DNA from: Kitasatospora terrestris
GTDB lineage: Bacteria; Actinomycetota; Actinomycetes; Streptomycetales; Streptomycetaceae
Assembly (NCBI RefSeq): GCF_039542905.1
Contig: NZ_BAABIS010000001.1
Span: 6,882,001 to 6,946,000 of the forward strand
Length of the DNA: 64,000 nt
Direction of reading: 5' to 3'
Every line of letters starts with the position of its first letter. The first letter of the stretch is position 1. A program made the translations under genes and the position numbers. Positions 17,302-25,296 of this stretch are shown here, piece after piece. The notes beneath the pieces are model-generated. The model ran no database searches. It was not told the DNA's origin and worked only from the letters and a program-made list of their open reading frames with translations.

Positions 17302-17335
17302 GGGTGGGGCGCCGTCCGGGGACGGCGCCCCACCC
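17302..17335 (-). terminator. 16-bp perfect hairpin between DUF6230-like gene 1 and the rest of the array
   Basis: Perfect inverted repeat: left arm 17302-17317, right arm 17320-17335, two-base centre, built around GGGGCGCCGTCC/GGACGGCGCCCC. It lies in the 104-base gap between the DUF6230-like gene (17369) and the DUF6114-like gene (start 17264) on the minus strand. There is no U tract. Such a strong stem can terminate or attenuate, so the first gene is probably expressed more than the five downstream genes. Confidence 0.75.
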
Positions 17336-17368
17336 CGGGTGCTGCGGTGCCGCGGACGGGGCCGTCCG

Positions 17369-18073
17369 TCAGCAGTCGCCGCCGCCCGCGCCCTTGCCGG
17401 CGGTGTCCCCGTTGGCCAGGTTGATCGCCAGGTTGGGCAAGGTGATGGCGCCGCCGATGGTGGCGCCGTTGGCGTTGGCCTTCAGGCCGCTGATGTCGGT
17501 CTGGCCGCCGGTGGCGTCCAGGCCGAACTGGCCGGCCGTGCCGTCGCTGATGCCGGTGCCCTTGATGTTGGCGCTGTCGGCCGCCGCACCGATCTGGTTC
17601 GGCGTGGTGGCGGTCGCGTTGAGGGTCGCGGTGGCGCCCTTCACCGACTGGGCGTCCAGGATCAGGTTGTTCGCCTGGATGCCCTGTCCGGAGGCGAGCT
17701 GGGCGGAGGTGAGGGGAGTGGCCGCGGCCGGCGAGGAGATGTTCAGCGACCAGGTGCCGACCGTGCCGACGACCGGCAGGTTGACCGACTGGACCGCGTG
17801 GATGCAGATCCCGTCCAGACCCGCCTTGGGCAGGCCGACCTCGGCCGCGGCGGTGGAGCTGCCCGCGGTCACGGTGGTCAGGACCGCGCCGAGGCCCTTG
17901 GGGGCCGCGACGGTGGCCGAGGACAGGGTGAACGGAACGCTGGTGAGCGAGAGGTTCGCGGCGAGCACGCCCTGGGCCATCGCCACCGTCATCGCGGCGA
18001 TCGCGGCCGTGGCCGGCAGCGCGATCAGCGCGGATCTGCGCCAGCGCGTGACACCTCTTGATTCTTCCTGCAT
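17369..18073 (-). CDS. DUF6230-like secreted protein (copy 1)
   Basis: 234 residues. N-terminus MQEESRGVTRWRRSALIALP then a hydrophobic segment to about residue 40 and VLAANLSLTSVPFTLSSATV. The mature part is Ala/Thr/Asn/Gly-rich and predicted beta; it ends GAGGGDC. The ATG at 18073 is used because the homology begins just after it. First gene of the array; the promoter must be in the 218-base divergent gap to TetR 18292, which contains an AT-richer patch (TTTACATATTTC at 18173-18184). Function unknown, presumably exported and acting in the envelope. Confidence 0.82.
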   Translation of the reverse strand: MQEESRGVTRWRRSALIALPATAAIAAMTVAMAQGVLAANLSLTSVPFTLSSATVAAPKGLGAVLTTVTAGSSTAAAEVGLPKAGLDGICIHAVQSVNLPVVGTVGTWSLNISSPAAATPLTSAQLASGQGIQANNLILDAQSVKGATATLNATATTPNQIGAAADSANIKGTGISDGTAGQFGLDATGGQTDISGLKANANGATIGGAITLPNLAINLANGDTAGKGAGGGDC

Positions 18074-18291
18074 GGGGTCTCCAACCGTCGTCCCGCGCGG
18101 CTGAGGGTTTGCGCGGGTACCTGAGGCGCGGCCGGCTCCGGGAGCGCCCATCCCCGACACTCCCGGAGTGCTTTACATATTTCGGCTGCGTGTCCAGAAA
18201 GTAAGCAGGGGGTGATGGAGTGTCAATAGAGTTGGCAGGAGTCGGTACGCGTGTCCGCTCCGCGCCGCAGGGGCGTGGCTAGACTCGGCGA

Positions 18292-18876
18292 ATGGCATGG
18301 ATCAGGGAGACCGTCAGGTCGCTGCTGCGGGACCGGCTGCTCGACACCGCCCGGGACCTGGTCGCCGCCGACGGCTTCGACCGGCTGCGGATGACCCAGA
18401 TCGCCGCCGTCGCCGGCGTCAGCCGGCAGACCGTCTACAACGAGTTCGGCTCCAAGGACGCGCTCGGCGAAGCGCTCTTCCGCCGCGAACTCGAACTCTG
18501 CCTCAACGGCATCGAGCAGCAGCTCGACGAACACCCCGGCGACCCGCACGCCGCTGCCGAGGCCGCCGCCCTCTTCACCCTCCGGCTCGCCGGGCGCAAC
18601 CCCCTGGTCAAGGCCATGCTCACCGCCACCCGGGACGGCGAGGACGGCCTCCTCCCGTACCTCACCACCCGCGCCGAGTCCGCCTTCACCACCGCCACCG
18701 CCATGCTCGACGGCTACGCCGCCACCGCCTGGCCCGCGATCGACCCCGACTCCCGCGAACTCGCCGTCGACACCGCCGTCCGGCTGACCGCCAGCCACAT
18801 CGTCCAGGGCGCGGGCGACCCCGCCACCTCCGCCCGCCGGATCGCCGAGGTCTTCGTCCGCGTCGCCCGCGCCTGA
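18292..18876 (+). CDS. TetR family transcriptional regulator
   Basis: 194 residues. N-terminal helix-turn-helix: TQIAAVAGVSRQTVYNEFGS (about residues 34-53), followed by KDALGEALFRRELE. The C-terminal ligand domain is unassigned (ending ARRIAEVFVRVARA). Divergent from the DUF6230/DUF6114 array with 218 bases between, so it may control that array and itself. Convergent with the signal peptidase gene. The start ATG is the only good one before the HTH. Confidence 0.92.
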   Translation: MAWIRETVRSLLRDRLLDTARDLVAADGFDRLRMTQIAAVAGVSRQTVYNEFGSKDALGEALFRRELELCLNGIEQQLDEHPGDPHAAAEAAALFTLRLAGRNPLVKAMLTATRDGEDGLLPYLTTRAESAFTTATAMLDGYAATAWPAIDPDSRELAVDTAVRLTASHIVQGAGDPATSARRIAEVFVRVARA

Positions 18877-18886
18877 GGCGACTCGG

Positions 18887-18903
18887 CGGGCCCGTGGGGC
18901 CCG
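18887..18903. terminator. Short GC hairpin between convergent genes
   Basis: CGGGCCC (18887-18893) and GGGCCCG (18897-18903) with a three-base loop, in the 32-base gap between the convergent TetR and signal peptidase genes. Probably serves both directions. Confidence 0.45.
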
Positions 18904-18908
18904 GGCTC

Positions 18909-19571
18909 TCAGTCCGGTGGGGCGGGGACCTCGGTGAGGGTCGGCGTGGTGTCCAGGGTGCCGACGGCCGCCGGGGGCCACACCCGCAGGCCGATGCGGC
19001 CGGAGACGGTGGCCAGGTCGCCCCAGCCGAAGCTGCGGGAGTCCTCGGAGCCGTCCGGGTTGTCGCCGAGGAAGAACAGCCTGCCCGGCGGCACCGTCTG
19101 CGCGGTCGCGGCGGCGGTCCGCGTGCCGTCCGGCGTGCAGCAGCTGCCGGTCCGGTGCGCCTGCTCGGCCCAGGCCGGCAGGCCGACCCGGAACCACGGG
19201 CCGCTGCCGCCCGGCTGCACCAGGACGAGGAACGGGTCCTGCGGCGTCGAGGAGATCTCCACCCGGTCGCCCGGCAGGCCGATCACCCGCTTGACGATCA
19301 CCTCGTCCCGGCCCGGACGGTGCAGCAGCACCACGTCCAGCCGGTGCACCGCCGCCCCGCCGCTGCCCGGCACGGCCAGCAGTCGCTGACCGTCCGCGAG
19401 CGTCGGCCGCATGCTCGAACCGTCCACCCGCACCGCGAGCGCGGCCGTCGCCACCGCCGCGAGCACGCACCCGACCGCGGCGCCGACGAGCACGCCGAGC
19501 AGCAGGCGGGTGGTCCGCCGGCGCGGCCGGTCGGCGGCGTCAACGTCCTTGGTGGGCCGGGGAGTCGACAT
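18909..19571 (-). CDS. lepB: Signal peptidase I
   Basis: 220 residues; removes signal peptides of secreted proteins on the outer face of the membrane. One N-terminal transmembrane segment (about residues 22-46). S26 boxes: catalytic Ser in DGSSMRPTLADGQRLL, VDVVLLHRPGR-type box C, catalytic Lys in VIVKRVIGLPGDRVE, and the GDN box in LFFLGDNPDGSEDSRSFGWG. No C-terminal helix is seen. The start at 19571 lies before the cytoplasmic basic RPRRRT stretch. It stands alone rather than in the usual Streptomyces sip cluster, so it may be an additional paralogue. Confidence 0.9.
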   Translation of the reverse strand: MSTPRPTKDVDAADRPRRRTTRLLLGVLVGAAVGCVLAAVATAALAVRVDGSSMRPTLADGQRLLAVPGSGGAAVHRLDVVLLHRPGRDEVIVKRVIGLPGDRVEISSTPQDPFLVLVQPGGSGPWFRVGLPAWAEQAHRTGSCCTPDGTRTAAATAQTVPPGRLFFLGDNPDGSEDSRSFGWGDLATVSGRIGLRVWPPAAVGTLDTTPTLTEVPAPPD

Positions 19572-19699
19572 CGGGCACTCCTGAGGGGGAGGGGGCCGGC
19601 GGATGCAGATGCGGGTGCGGTGCTGTGCGGTGCGGTGCGGTGCGGTGGGACGGTAGTGGTGCGGCCGCCCGTCGCGGAAGACCCCGGGCGGAGCCGGGC

Positions 19700-20359
19700 T
19701 CAGGGACGGCGGTCGAGGGCCGTGCGGATCGCCCGCCAGCGGTCCGGGTCGTCCACGGCCACCGCGACCAGCTGGTACGCGCTGCGCTCGCACAGGTCGG
19801 CGAGCTGATCCGCCGGCACCTCCGCGCCGTCCAACCAGCCGACCAGCAGCTCCTCCACGTACGCCAGCCAGCCGTGCACGGTCGCGACGACGGCGGGCGT
19901 ACGAGGGGTGCCGGCGCCGGTCAGCGCCGCCAGGATCCACTCCGCGAAGCGGGCCCGGACGTCCCGGTGGAGCGTGGCCATCGTGCCCGTGCCGCCGCGG
20001 TCCACGTGCCGGACCACCGCCAGGTACAGCGACGGGTGCCGACCCACGAAGGAGATGAACGTCTCGATGCCGCCGCGCAGTTGCGCCGACCCGCTGAGCG
20101 TCGGATCCGGCGAGACCTGGCCGAGCACCTCGTCCGCCACCAACCGCACCACGGCGGCCCGGAAACCGCGCTGGGAGCCGAAGTAGTGGAACAACAGGCC
20201 CGGCGAGACCCCCGCCGAGCGGGCCGCCGACTCCACGGACAGCGTGTCCAGGCCGTCGGAGTGCACCAACTCCCGGGCGGATTCCAGGATCTGGCGGCGG
20301 CGCTGATCCGCCGACAGTCGCCGTCCGGGCTGCGGGCCGGGCTGGGGGAGGGGACGCAC
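19700..20359 (-). CDS. TetR family transcriptional regulator
   Basis: 219 residues. HTH in SARELVHSDGLDTLSVESAA and RSAGVSPGLLFHYFGSQRGF (about residues 27-66). The C-terminal domain contains HPSLYLAVVRHVDRGGTGTM, a pattern seen in TetR proteins with a TetR_C_33-like domain. The GTG start is at 20359. Divergent from the M24-like gene; the palindrome at 20400-20414 overlapping that gene's promoter is the probable operator, making it a repressor of its neighbour (inference). Confidence 0.9.
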   Translation of the reverse strand: MRPLPQPGPQPGRRLSADQRRRQILESARELVHSDGLDTLSVESAARSAGVSPGLLFHYFGSQRGFRAAVVRLVADEVLGQVSPDPTLSGSAQLRGGIETFISFVGRHPSLYLAVVRHVDRGGTGTMATLHRDVRARFAEWILAALTGAGTPRTPAVVATVHGWLAYVEELLVGWLDGAEVPADQLADLCERSAYQLVAVAVDDPDRWRAIRTALDRRP

Positions 20360-20371
20360 GTGCGCATCCTA

Positions 20372-20399
20372 TTGACTTCCCCCCGGGCGTGGCTACTTT
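20372..20399 (+). promoter_or_regulatory. Probable promoter of the M24-like gene
   Basis: TTGACT (20372-20377) and TACTTT (20394-20399), 16 bases apart, on the plus strand, about 55 bases before the ATG at 20454. The -10 box runs straight into the palindrome at 20400-20414. Confidence 0.6.
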
Positions 20400-20414
20400 T
20401 GAGTACTACTCAAC
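20400..20414. promoter_or_regulatory. Perfect 15-bp palindrome, probable TetR operator
   Basis: TTGAGTACTACTCAA, arms TTGAGTA and TACTCAA around one central base. It lies just downstream of the -10 box of the M24-like gene and 41 bases before the start of the divergent TetR gene, the usual place of an autoregulated TetR operator. It is conspicuously AT-rich for this sequence. Confidence 0.72.
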
Positions 20415-20453
20415 AAGCACCCGTCCGGCCGACCCGCGAGGCGAGGTACCGCC

Positions 20454-21260
20454 ATGCCCAGCAGCCCCCTCCGGTCGCCCGGCACGGCACCGGACCGCGT
20501 CCGGCGGCCCGCGCTCCCGTACGAGGAATCCGACCTCGACCGCTACCGCGACCTGCAACAACTCGCCTACGGGGCGGCCGAACGGGCCGCCGGTCAGCTG
20601 CGCGCCGGCATGCGGGAGAGCGACGCGGCCGAACGGCTCCGACAGGAGCTGCGGGCAGCCGGGCTCGGCGCGTTCGCCCGGCGGCCGGCGGCCCGCTTCG
20701 GGCGGCGGACCGCCGGTGCCGGCACGCCGGGCGGGCTTCCGGGAATGGGCGGGCGCCTCCTGGCGCGGCTCCGGGAACCGGAACGGCTCCGGGACGGGAC
20801 GCCCTACCTGCTCGACTGCGTCCTCACCGCCGGCGGCCGCACCGTCGGCGTCACGCTCGCCGGGCGACTCGGCGGCAACCCCGTCTGGGACGTGCTGCGG
20901 GCCGACCTGCCCGCGTACCGGGACCTCGTCCTGCGCGAAGTGCGGCGCGGCAGCCCGCTCCACCGGCTCGGCCGGGCCGTGGACGCACTCGCCGCGAGGC
21001 ACGGCTACGACAACCCCGACCGCGGCCTGCTCGGCGGGGTCATCGCCCGCTCGGCGCCCGCCCGGGCCGGCGACCTGCAACGCCGTACGGGCCCGGCCCG
21101 ACCCGCCTCCTACGCCCACCGCCTCCCGCCGGGCCTGTGGGCCGTCAGCCCCAGGGTCGCCTTCCGCGGGGTCGGGGTCGCCTTCGAGGAACTCCTGGTC
21201 GTCACCGAGACCTCCGCCTGCTGGCTCGACGACGACCTCCCCCACGCGCGCACGCCGTAA
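20454..21260 (+). CDS. M24 (pita-bread) peptidase-like protein, metal site degenerate
   Basis: 268 residues. The N-terminal pattern YRDLQQLAYGAAERAAGQLR then AGMRESDAAERLRQEL and the C-terminal GVGVAFEELLVVTETSACWL match actinobacterial M24 (Xaa-Pro aminopeptidase-like) proteins. Normal members keep two Asp, one His and two Glu as metal ligands. Here the first Asp (YLLDCVL) and last Glu (FEELLVV) remain. The usual second Asp region reads VGVTLAGRLG, the His region VIARSAPAR and the first Glu region WAVSPRVAFRG, all without the ligand. Probably not a working metallopeptidase. Ribosome site GAGG before the ATG. Confidence 0.72.
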   Translation: MPSSPLRSPGTAPDRVRRPALPYEESDLDRYRDLQQLAYGAAERAAGQLRAGMRESDAAERLRQELRAAGLGAFARRPAARFGRRTAGAGTPGGLPGMGGRLLARLREPERLRDGTPYLLDCVLTAGGRTVGVTLAGRLGGNPVWDVLRADLPAYRDLVLREVRRGSPLHRLGRAVDALAARHGYDNPDRGLLGGVIARSAPARAGDLQRRTGPARPASYAHRLPPGLWAVSPRVAFRGVGVAFEELLVVTETSACWLDDDLPHARTP

Positions 21261-21281
21261 CGCCAACCGCTGCGCTGCGCC

Positions 21282-21594
21282 GCGCCCTTGCGCCTGCGGC
21301 GGTGTGGGCTGCGCCCTTGCGCCTGCGGCGGTGTGGGCTGCGCCCTTGCGCCTGCGGCGGTGTGGGCTGCGCCCTTGCGCCTGCGGCGGTGTGGGCTGCG
21401 CCCTTGCGCCTGCGGCGGTGTGGGCTGCGCCCTTGCGCCTGCGGCGGTGTGGGCTGCGCCCTTGCGCCTGCGGCGGTGTGGGCTGCGCCCTTGCGCCTGC
21501 GGCGGTGTGGGCTGCGCCCTTGCGCCTGCGGCGGTGTGGGCTGCGCCCTTGCGCCTGCGGCGGTGTGGGCTGCGCCCTTGCGCCTGCGGCGGGG
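21282..21594. repeat. 29-bp minisatellite, about 11 copies
   Basis: The unit GCGCCCTTGCGCCTGCGG + CGGTGTGGGCT (29 bases) repeats head to tail with almost no variation; the junction GGTGTGGGCT recurs at 21301, 21330, 21359, 21388, 21417, 21446, 21475, 21504, 21533 and 21562. Because 29 is not a multiple of three, all three frames of both strands stay similar and open, giving spurious long reading frames. Degenerate single copies continue to about 21780 (GTCTGCGGCGGGTGGGCTGC). No spacers, so not a CRISPR array. The 567-base gap 21261-21827 has no gene. Confidence 0.92.
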
Positions 21595-21827
21595 TGATCA
21601 GTCGTGCGGGCGACTACGGCTGGCCGGGTCCGGCGCCTGCGCCTGCGCGGAAGACTGGCCCGCGTCTGCGGCGGGCCGGAGCGCCGTAGAGGCGTTGACC
21701 GTCGGCCGGCCTCAGCTTGCGGGGGCTGTACCTGGGCCGCGTCTGCGGCGGGTGGGCTGCGCCGTTGCGTCTGCGGCGGTGCCGACGTGGGACGCCCTCC
21801 CGGCTGGGGGCCGGGAGGGCGTCGGGG

Positions 21828-23393
21828 TCAGTCGGTGGGGGTGAAGATGTGGACGGGGCCCAGTTGGTGGTGGGTCTCGACGGCGTCGTCGAGGTCCTCG
21901 CCGATGGGGACGGTGCGGCGGGTCTCGTCCTCTTCGTCGTCCTCGTGACGGCGGTTGCCGCGCTGTTGCGCGACGGCGGAGCGGACGTTGCCGTTGCCGG
22001 AACTGCTGCCGCCGACGGGGCCGTAGTGGCCGCCCATCATGCCGGGCGGCGGGGCGGCCATGCCGCGGGCGCCGGCCCCGGAGCCGTTGCCGGACCCGCT
22101 GCCGTTGGCGCCCGCGCCGACCACGCCGTTGGTGCCGCCGGCAGAGCCGCCGTGCGGGCCGCCGGTGCCGGCTTCGAGGTCGGTCTGGGTGCCTCCGCCT
22201 CCGGCGCGACGCCCGGTGCCGGTGCCGAGCCGGAGCCCCTGCCCCTGGTGCGGGAGGGCGCCGGCCGCCCGGTCGGGGCCGTCGGTGCCGCCGCCGCCTC
22301 CGCCACCGGAGCCTCCGCCGGAGCCGCCGCCGTGGCCGCCGAGGTGGGGCGAGAGGTTGATCCCGCCGAGGACGCTGGTGCCGGAGCCGCCGTGGCCGCC
22401 GCCGAGGGCGCTGCCGCCGCCGGCGAGGTGCGGGCGGAGGCCGTCGAACGCGGAGAGCCCGGCGTCGCGGGCGTGGCCGCCGCCGAGTGCTCCGCCGGCC
22501 CCGCCCGCGAGTTGGAGCGGGCTGAGCGGGGAGGCCTGCTGCGAGCCGAGGGCCCCGATGGCGTGCCGCTGGGAGTCCTCGTGGTCGCTGAGGTTGCGGA
22601 CGATGGTGTCCATCTTCCCGGCGGTGTCGCGGAAGTGGTTGAGCAGCCGGTTGATGATTTCGACGCCGACGGCGCGGGCGATCTGTTCGGCGGCCTCGAC
22701 GGCGATCTTGCCGAACATCTCGCTGGGGTCGCCGATGTCCAGGCTGTCGACGATCCTGCGGAAGGAGGAGCCGTGCGAGTCGATGTCGTCGCTGTGGCGG
22801 CGGAGTTCGACGGCGGTGGCGGTCATCCTGGCGAGGTCGATGCCGAAGCTCTGGCCGTTGGACTTGCCCGGGGGCGTGCCGAGGACCTCCTTGACGGCCT
22901 TCTCGGCGAGGTCGGCGACCGGCTCGGCGATCATCTTGGCGAGCCGGGAGACGGCCTCGTCGAGGATCCGGGAGATGATCTCGCGGCCCATCGCGATGAT
23001 GGCGCCGGTGCTGAGCCCGAAGGTGGCCGAGGAGGCTGCCAGCTGGGCCTGGATGTTCACCAGTTGGACGATGCACTGGCCCTTGCAGACCTCGATCACC
23101 AGCGCCGCCCCTTGCAGCACCTTGGACGCGGTCTCGCAGGCGTCGACGATGATCCCGGAGAACTTGCTGATCCCGGACCACACTTCGGCCAGTTTGTCGG
23201 CGGCGTCGCCGTGGTAGTACTCGCCGAGCGTGGCGATGGCTTTGTCCGCCGCCATCTGGGTGGAGTCGATCTGGGTGGCGAGCTTCTTCAACTGGTCTGC
23301 CAGTTTGATGAGTTCGTCCTCATTGGCCTGGGGCCACTTGATCCCCAGCAGGTTGAGCACGAACGAGAGCTCTGAAGGTAACTCGATTGCCAT
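21828..23393 (-). CDS. WXG100/ESX-fold protein with a Gly-rich tail (putative type VII secretion substrate)
   Basis: 521 residues. The first about 130 residues are an all-helical WXG100-like domain: NEDELIKLADQLKKLATQID, then YYHGDAADKLAEVWSGISKF, where W-S-G is the W-x-G turn between two helices (about residue 72). A second helical stretch with hydrophobic patches (about 130-280) resembles the N-terminal part of large ESX/CpnT-type proteins. Residues about 285-465 are Gly/Ser/His-rich low complexity; the tail (HEDDEEDETRRTVP) is charged. No C-terminal toxin domain is visible. No ESX core genes (eccC, mycP) are in the window. Export by a distant type VII system is inferred. Confidence 0.72.
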   Translation of the reverse strand: MAIELPSELSFVLNLLGIKWPQANEDELIKLADQLKKLATQIDSTQMAADKAIATLGEYYHGDAADKLAEVWSGISKFSGIIVDACETASKVLQGAALVIEVCKGQCIVQLVNIQAQLAASSATFGLSTGAIIAMGREIISRILDEAVSRLAKMIAEPVADLAEKAVKEVLGTPPGKSNGQSFGIDLARMTATAVELRRHSDDIDSHGSSFRRIVDSLDIGDPSEMFGKIAVEAAEQIARAVGVEIINRLLNHFRDTAGKMDTIVRNLSDHEDSQRHAIGALGSQQASPLSPLQLAGGAGGALGGGHARDAGLSAFDGLRPHLAGGGSALGGGHGGSGTSVLGGINLSPHLGGHGGGSGGGSGGGGGGGTDGPDRAAGALPHQGQGLRLGTGTGRRAGGGGTQTDLEAGTGGPHGGSAGGTNGVVGAGANGSGSGNGSGAGARGMAAPPPGMMGGHYGPVGGSSSGNGNVRSAVAQQRGNRRHEDDEEDETRRTVPIGEDLDDAVETHHQLGPVHIFTPTD

Positions 23394-23547
23394 AACCGCC
23401 CCCTGACCACCGGCGTCGCGTTCACTGATCGCGCACTGCGACGATACACATCGAACTCAGTGCCGACTACCTGACCACAGGGAGTGGCCGGTGATCGGGA
23501 CAAGTTGGTGACATGACATCAGATGCGACTGACAGTGTGCTCGGGAT

Positions 23548-24723
23548 TCACTCGGACATGGTGAGTCCGGCCTCGGCGCCGGAGCGGCTGAGCACCACCG
23601 AGCGGATGTGCTCCAGTGCCTGCGCCCAGTCGGCGCGGTCCGGTCGGCTGCGGACGGCGGCGGGCAGGTCGAGCACGCGGAAGGTGGTGAGGTCCATCAG
23701 CTGCGGGACGAACTCGGCCCTGCCGACCGTCCACCGCCCGCCGGGGTCGGTGGGCGGGGTGAAGGTGAAGCGGGCGATGGAGCTCCAGTTGCCGCGGGCG
23801 TCCTGGGCGCCGGTGGGGTTGAACATCTCGCCGGCGATCTGGTCGCCGAGGCCGTAGACCACCCAGGTGCCGTTGACCTTCTCGTAGGCCTGCGGGATGT
23901 GCGCGTGGGTGCCGATGATCAGGTCGACGTCGGGCCGGTCGCCGGTCCGGGCGGCGGTCAGCTCCCGGGCGAGGTCGAGCTGTTGCGCGTTGGGGCTGTC
24001 CTGCCACTCGGTGCCCCAGTGGAGGCTGACCAGGACCAGGTCGGCGCCGGCGGCGCGGGCGGCCCGGGCGTCGGTGAGGATCCGGTCGCGGTCGATCAGG
24101 TTGACCGCCCAGGGCCGGCCGGCGGGCAGCGGGATGCCGTTGGTGTCGTAGCTGTAGGCGAGTTGGGCGATCGTGGCGCCGCCGGCGGTGAGCAGGGCGG
24201 GGGTGGCCCGTTCCTGTTCGGTGCGGGCGGAGCCGGTGTGGCGCAGGCCGACGGCGTCCATCGCGTCGAGGGTGCGGCGGATGCCGTCGGTCCCGTCGTC
24301 GAGGGTGTGGTTGGAGGCGGTGGAGCAGGAGTCGTACCCGGCGTCCTTGAGCGCCCGGGCCACCTCGGGCGGGGACTTGAAGGCGGGGTAGCCGGTGTAC
24401 GGTCCGCCGTCGCGGCCGTAGACGGTCTCCATGTGGCAGATCGCCAGGTCGGCGGCGGCGATCAGCGGTTTCACCCCGGCGAGCATCGGGGCGAAGTCGT
24501 ACCCGGTGCCGCCCGCGTCCTGGTGGGCCCGCTGGATCACCTCGGTGTGCGGCAGGACGTCGCCGGTGGCGACCAGGGTGAACGGGCGGGGCCCGGTCGC
24601 GGCGGTGGTGGCGGGCGCGGCGGCGGGTTCGCCGGCGGGCGGCGGGGTGGCCGGCCCGGCGGGTCGGGCGCAGCCCGCCGCGGCCAGCAGCAGTGCGAGC
24701 GCGGCGGTGGGGAGCAGTCGCAC
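23548..24723 (-). CDS. CapA-family metallophosphatase-fold lipoprotein
   Basis: 391 residues. Lipoprotein signal: LLPTAALALLLAAAGCARPA with the lipobox AAGC at about residue 18. The catalytic-fold domain follows the CapA/PGA_cap pattern: FTLVATGDVLPHTEVIQRAH, a middle KSPPEVARALKDAGYDSCST plus SNHTLDDGTDGI, VLVSLHWGTEWQDSPN and IIGTHAHIPQAYEKVNGTWV. These carry the Asp, Asn-His and His metal ligands of calcineurin-like phosphatases. The family is linked to capsule poly-gamma-glutamate, but most actinobacterial copies have unknown substrates. The start is the ATG at 24723. Confidence 0.9.
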   Translation of the reverse strand: MRLLPTAALALLLAAAGCARPAGPATPPPAGEPAAAPATTAATGPRPFTLVATGDVLPHTEVIQRAHQDAGGTGYDFAPMLAGVKPLIAAADLAICHMETVYGRDGGPYTGYPAFKSPPEVARALKDAGYDSCSTASNHTLDDGTDGIRRTLDAMDAVGLRHTGSARTEQERATPALLTAGGATIAQLAYSYDTNGIPLPAGRPWAVNLIDRDRILTDARAARAAGADLVLVSLHWGTEWQDSPNAQQLDLARELTAARTGDRPDVDLIIGTHAHIPQAYEKVNGTWVVYGLGDQIAGEMFNPTGAQDARGNWSSIARFTFTPPTDPGGRWTVGRAEFVPQLMDLTTFRVLDLPAAVRSRPDRADWAQALEHIRSVVLSRSGAEAGLTMSE

Positions 24724-24781
24724 GATCGGCCAGTCCCATCATCGGGTGGTGTGACAGGGCCGACTATGCCGCCCGGACCGG

Positions 24782-24809
24782 GTGGCGCCGCCGCCGTGGC
24801 GGGCGCCAC
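24782..24809 (-). terminator. 8-bp GC hairpin downstream of the NUDIX gene
   Basis: GTGGCGCC (24782-24789) and GGCGCCAC (24802-24809) with a 12-base loop, 11 bases beyond the NUDIX stop on the minus strand. Probable terminator of the SDR-NUDIX transcript; no U tract. Confidence 0.45.
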
Positions 24810-24819
24810 GCCCGGGGCC

Positions 24820-25296
24820 TCACCCGATCGGGCCGACCCGGTAGCGGAAGGTGCCCCCGGGGGCGCGGTAGTCCGGCAGCCAGGCGGCGAGCACCTGCGC
24901 GGAGGGGTAGAACATCGGCTCCGGCAGGGCGTCCACCGGCACCCGCTCCCAGCCGGCGCAGGCGTGCGGCTCGGTGACGTGCGCGGGGGCGTCGCTGGGC
25001 GGGGCGAGGACGGCGGCGGTGAGCCGGGTGCGGCCGAGGCCGTGGTCGAGCAGGACGGCGAGCACCCGCATCCGCTCGGCGGGCAGCTCGATGCCGGTCT
25101 CCTCGGCGAGTTCCCGGGCGGCGGCCTGCTCGAAGGACTCGCCGGGGTGGTCGACCTTGCCGCCGGGCAGGCTCCAGGTGGGAGGCTCCCCGGCGGTGGT
25201 GCGGCGCCCGATCAGGACCGAGCGCCCGTCCGTCGAGGGGACGATGACGCCGGCCCCGATCAGCGGCGGGGGCGGGGTGCTCGGACCCGAGGTCAC
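24820..25296 (-). CDS. NUDIX hydrolase
   Basis: 158 residues. The NUDIX box is complete: GGKVDHPGESFEQAAARELA followed by EETGIEL (G-x5-E-x7-REUxEExGU), about residues 47-70. It would hydrolyse nucleoside diphosphate derivatives with Mg2+; the substrate is unknown. The GTG start at 25296 overlaps the stop of the SDR-like gene as GTGA (25293-25296), so the two are translationally coupled; the GTG at 25299 is an equally possible start. The coupling suggests a shared nucleotide-cofactor theme (inference). Confidence 0.88.
   Translation of the reverse strand: MTSGPSTPPPPLIGAGVIVPSTDGRSVLIGRRTTAGEPPTWSLPGGKVDHPGESFEQAAARELAEETGIELPAERMRVLAVLLDHGLGRTRLTAAVLAPPSDAPAHVTEPHACAGWERVPVDALPEPMFYPSAQVLAAWLPDYRAPGGTFRYRVGPIG

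Noticed and set aside
21282..21594. CRISPR array
   Set aside because: Units follow directly without spacers and no cas gene is present.
21288..21689. Reading frames in the minisatellite encoding a 29-residue repeat protein
   Set aside because: All frames are open because the 29-base unit lacks stops; no ribosome site, and the protein changes completely with a one-copy change.
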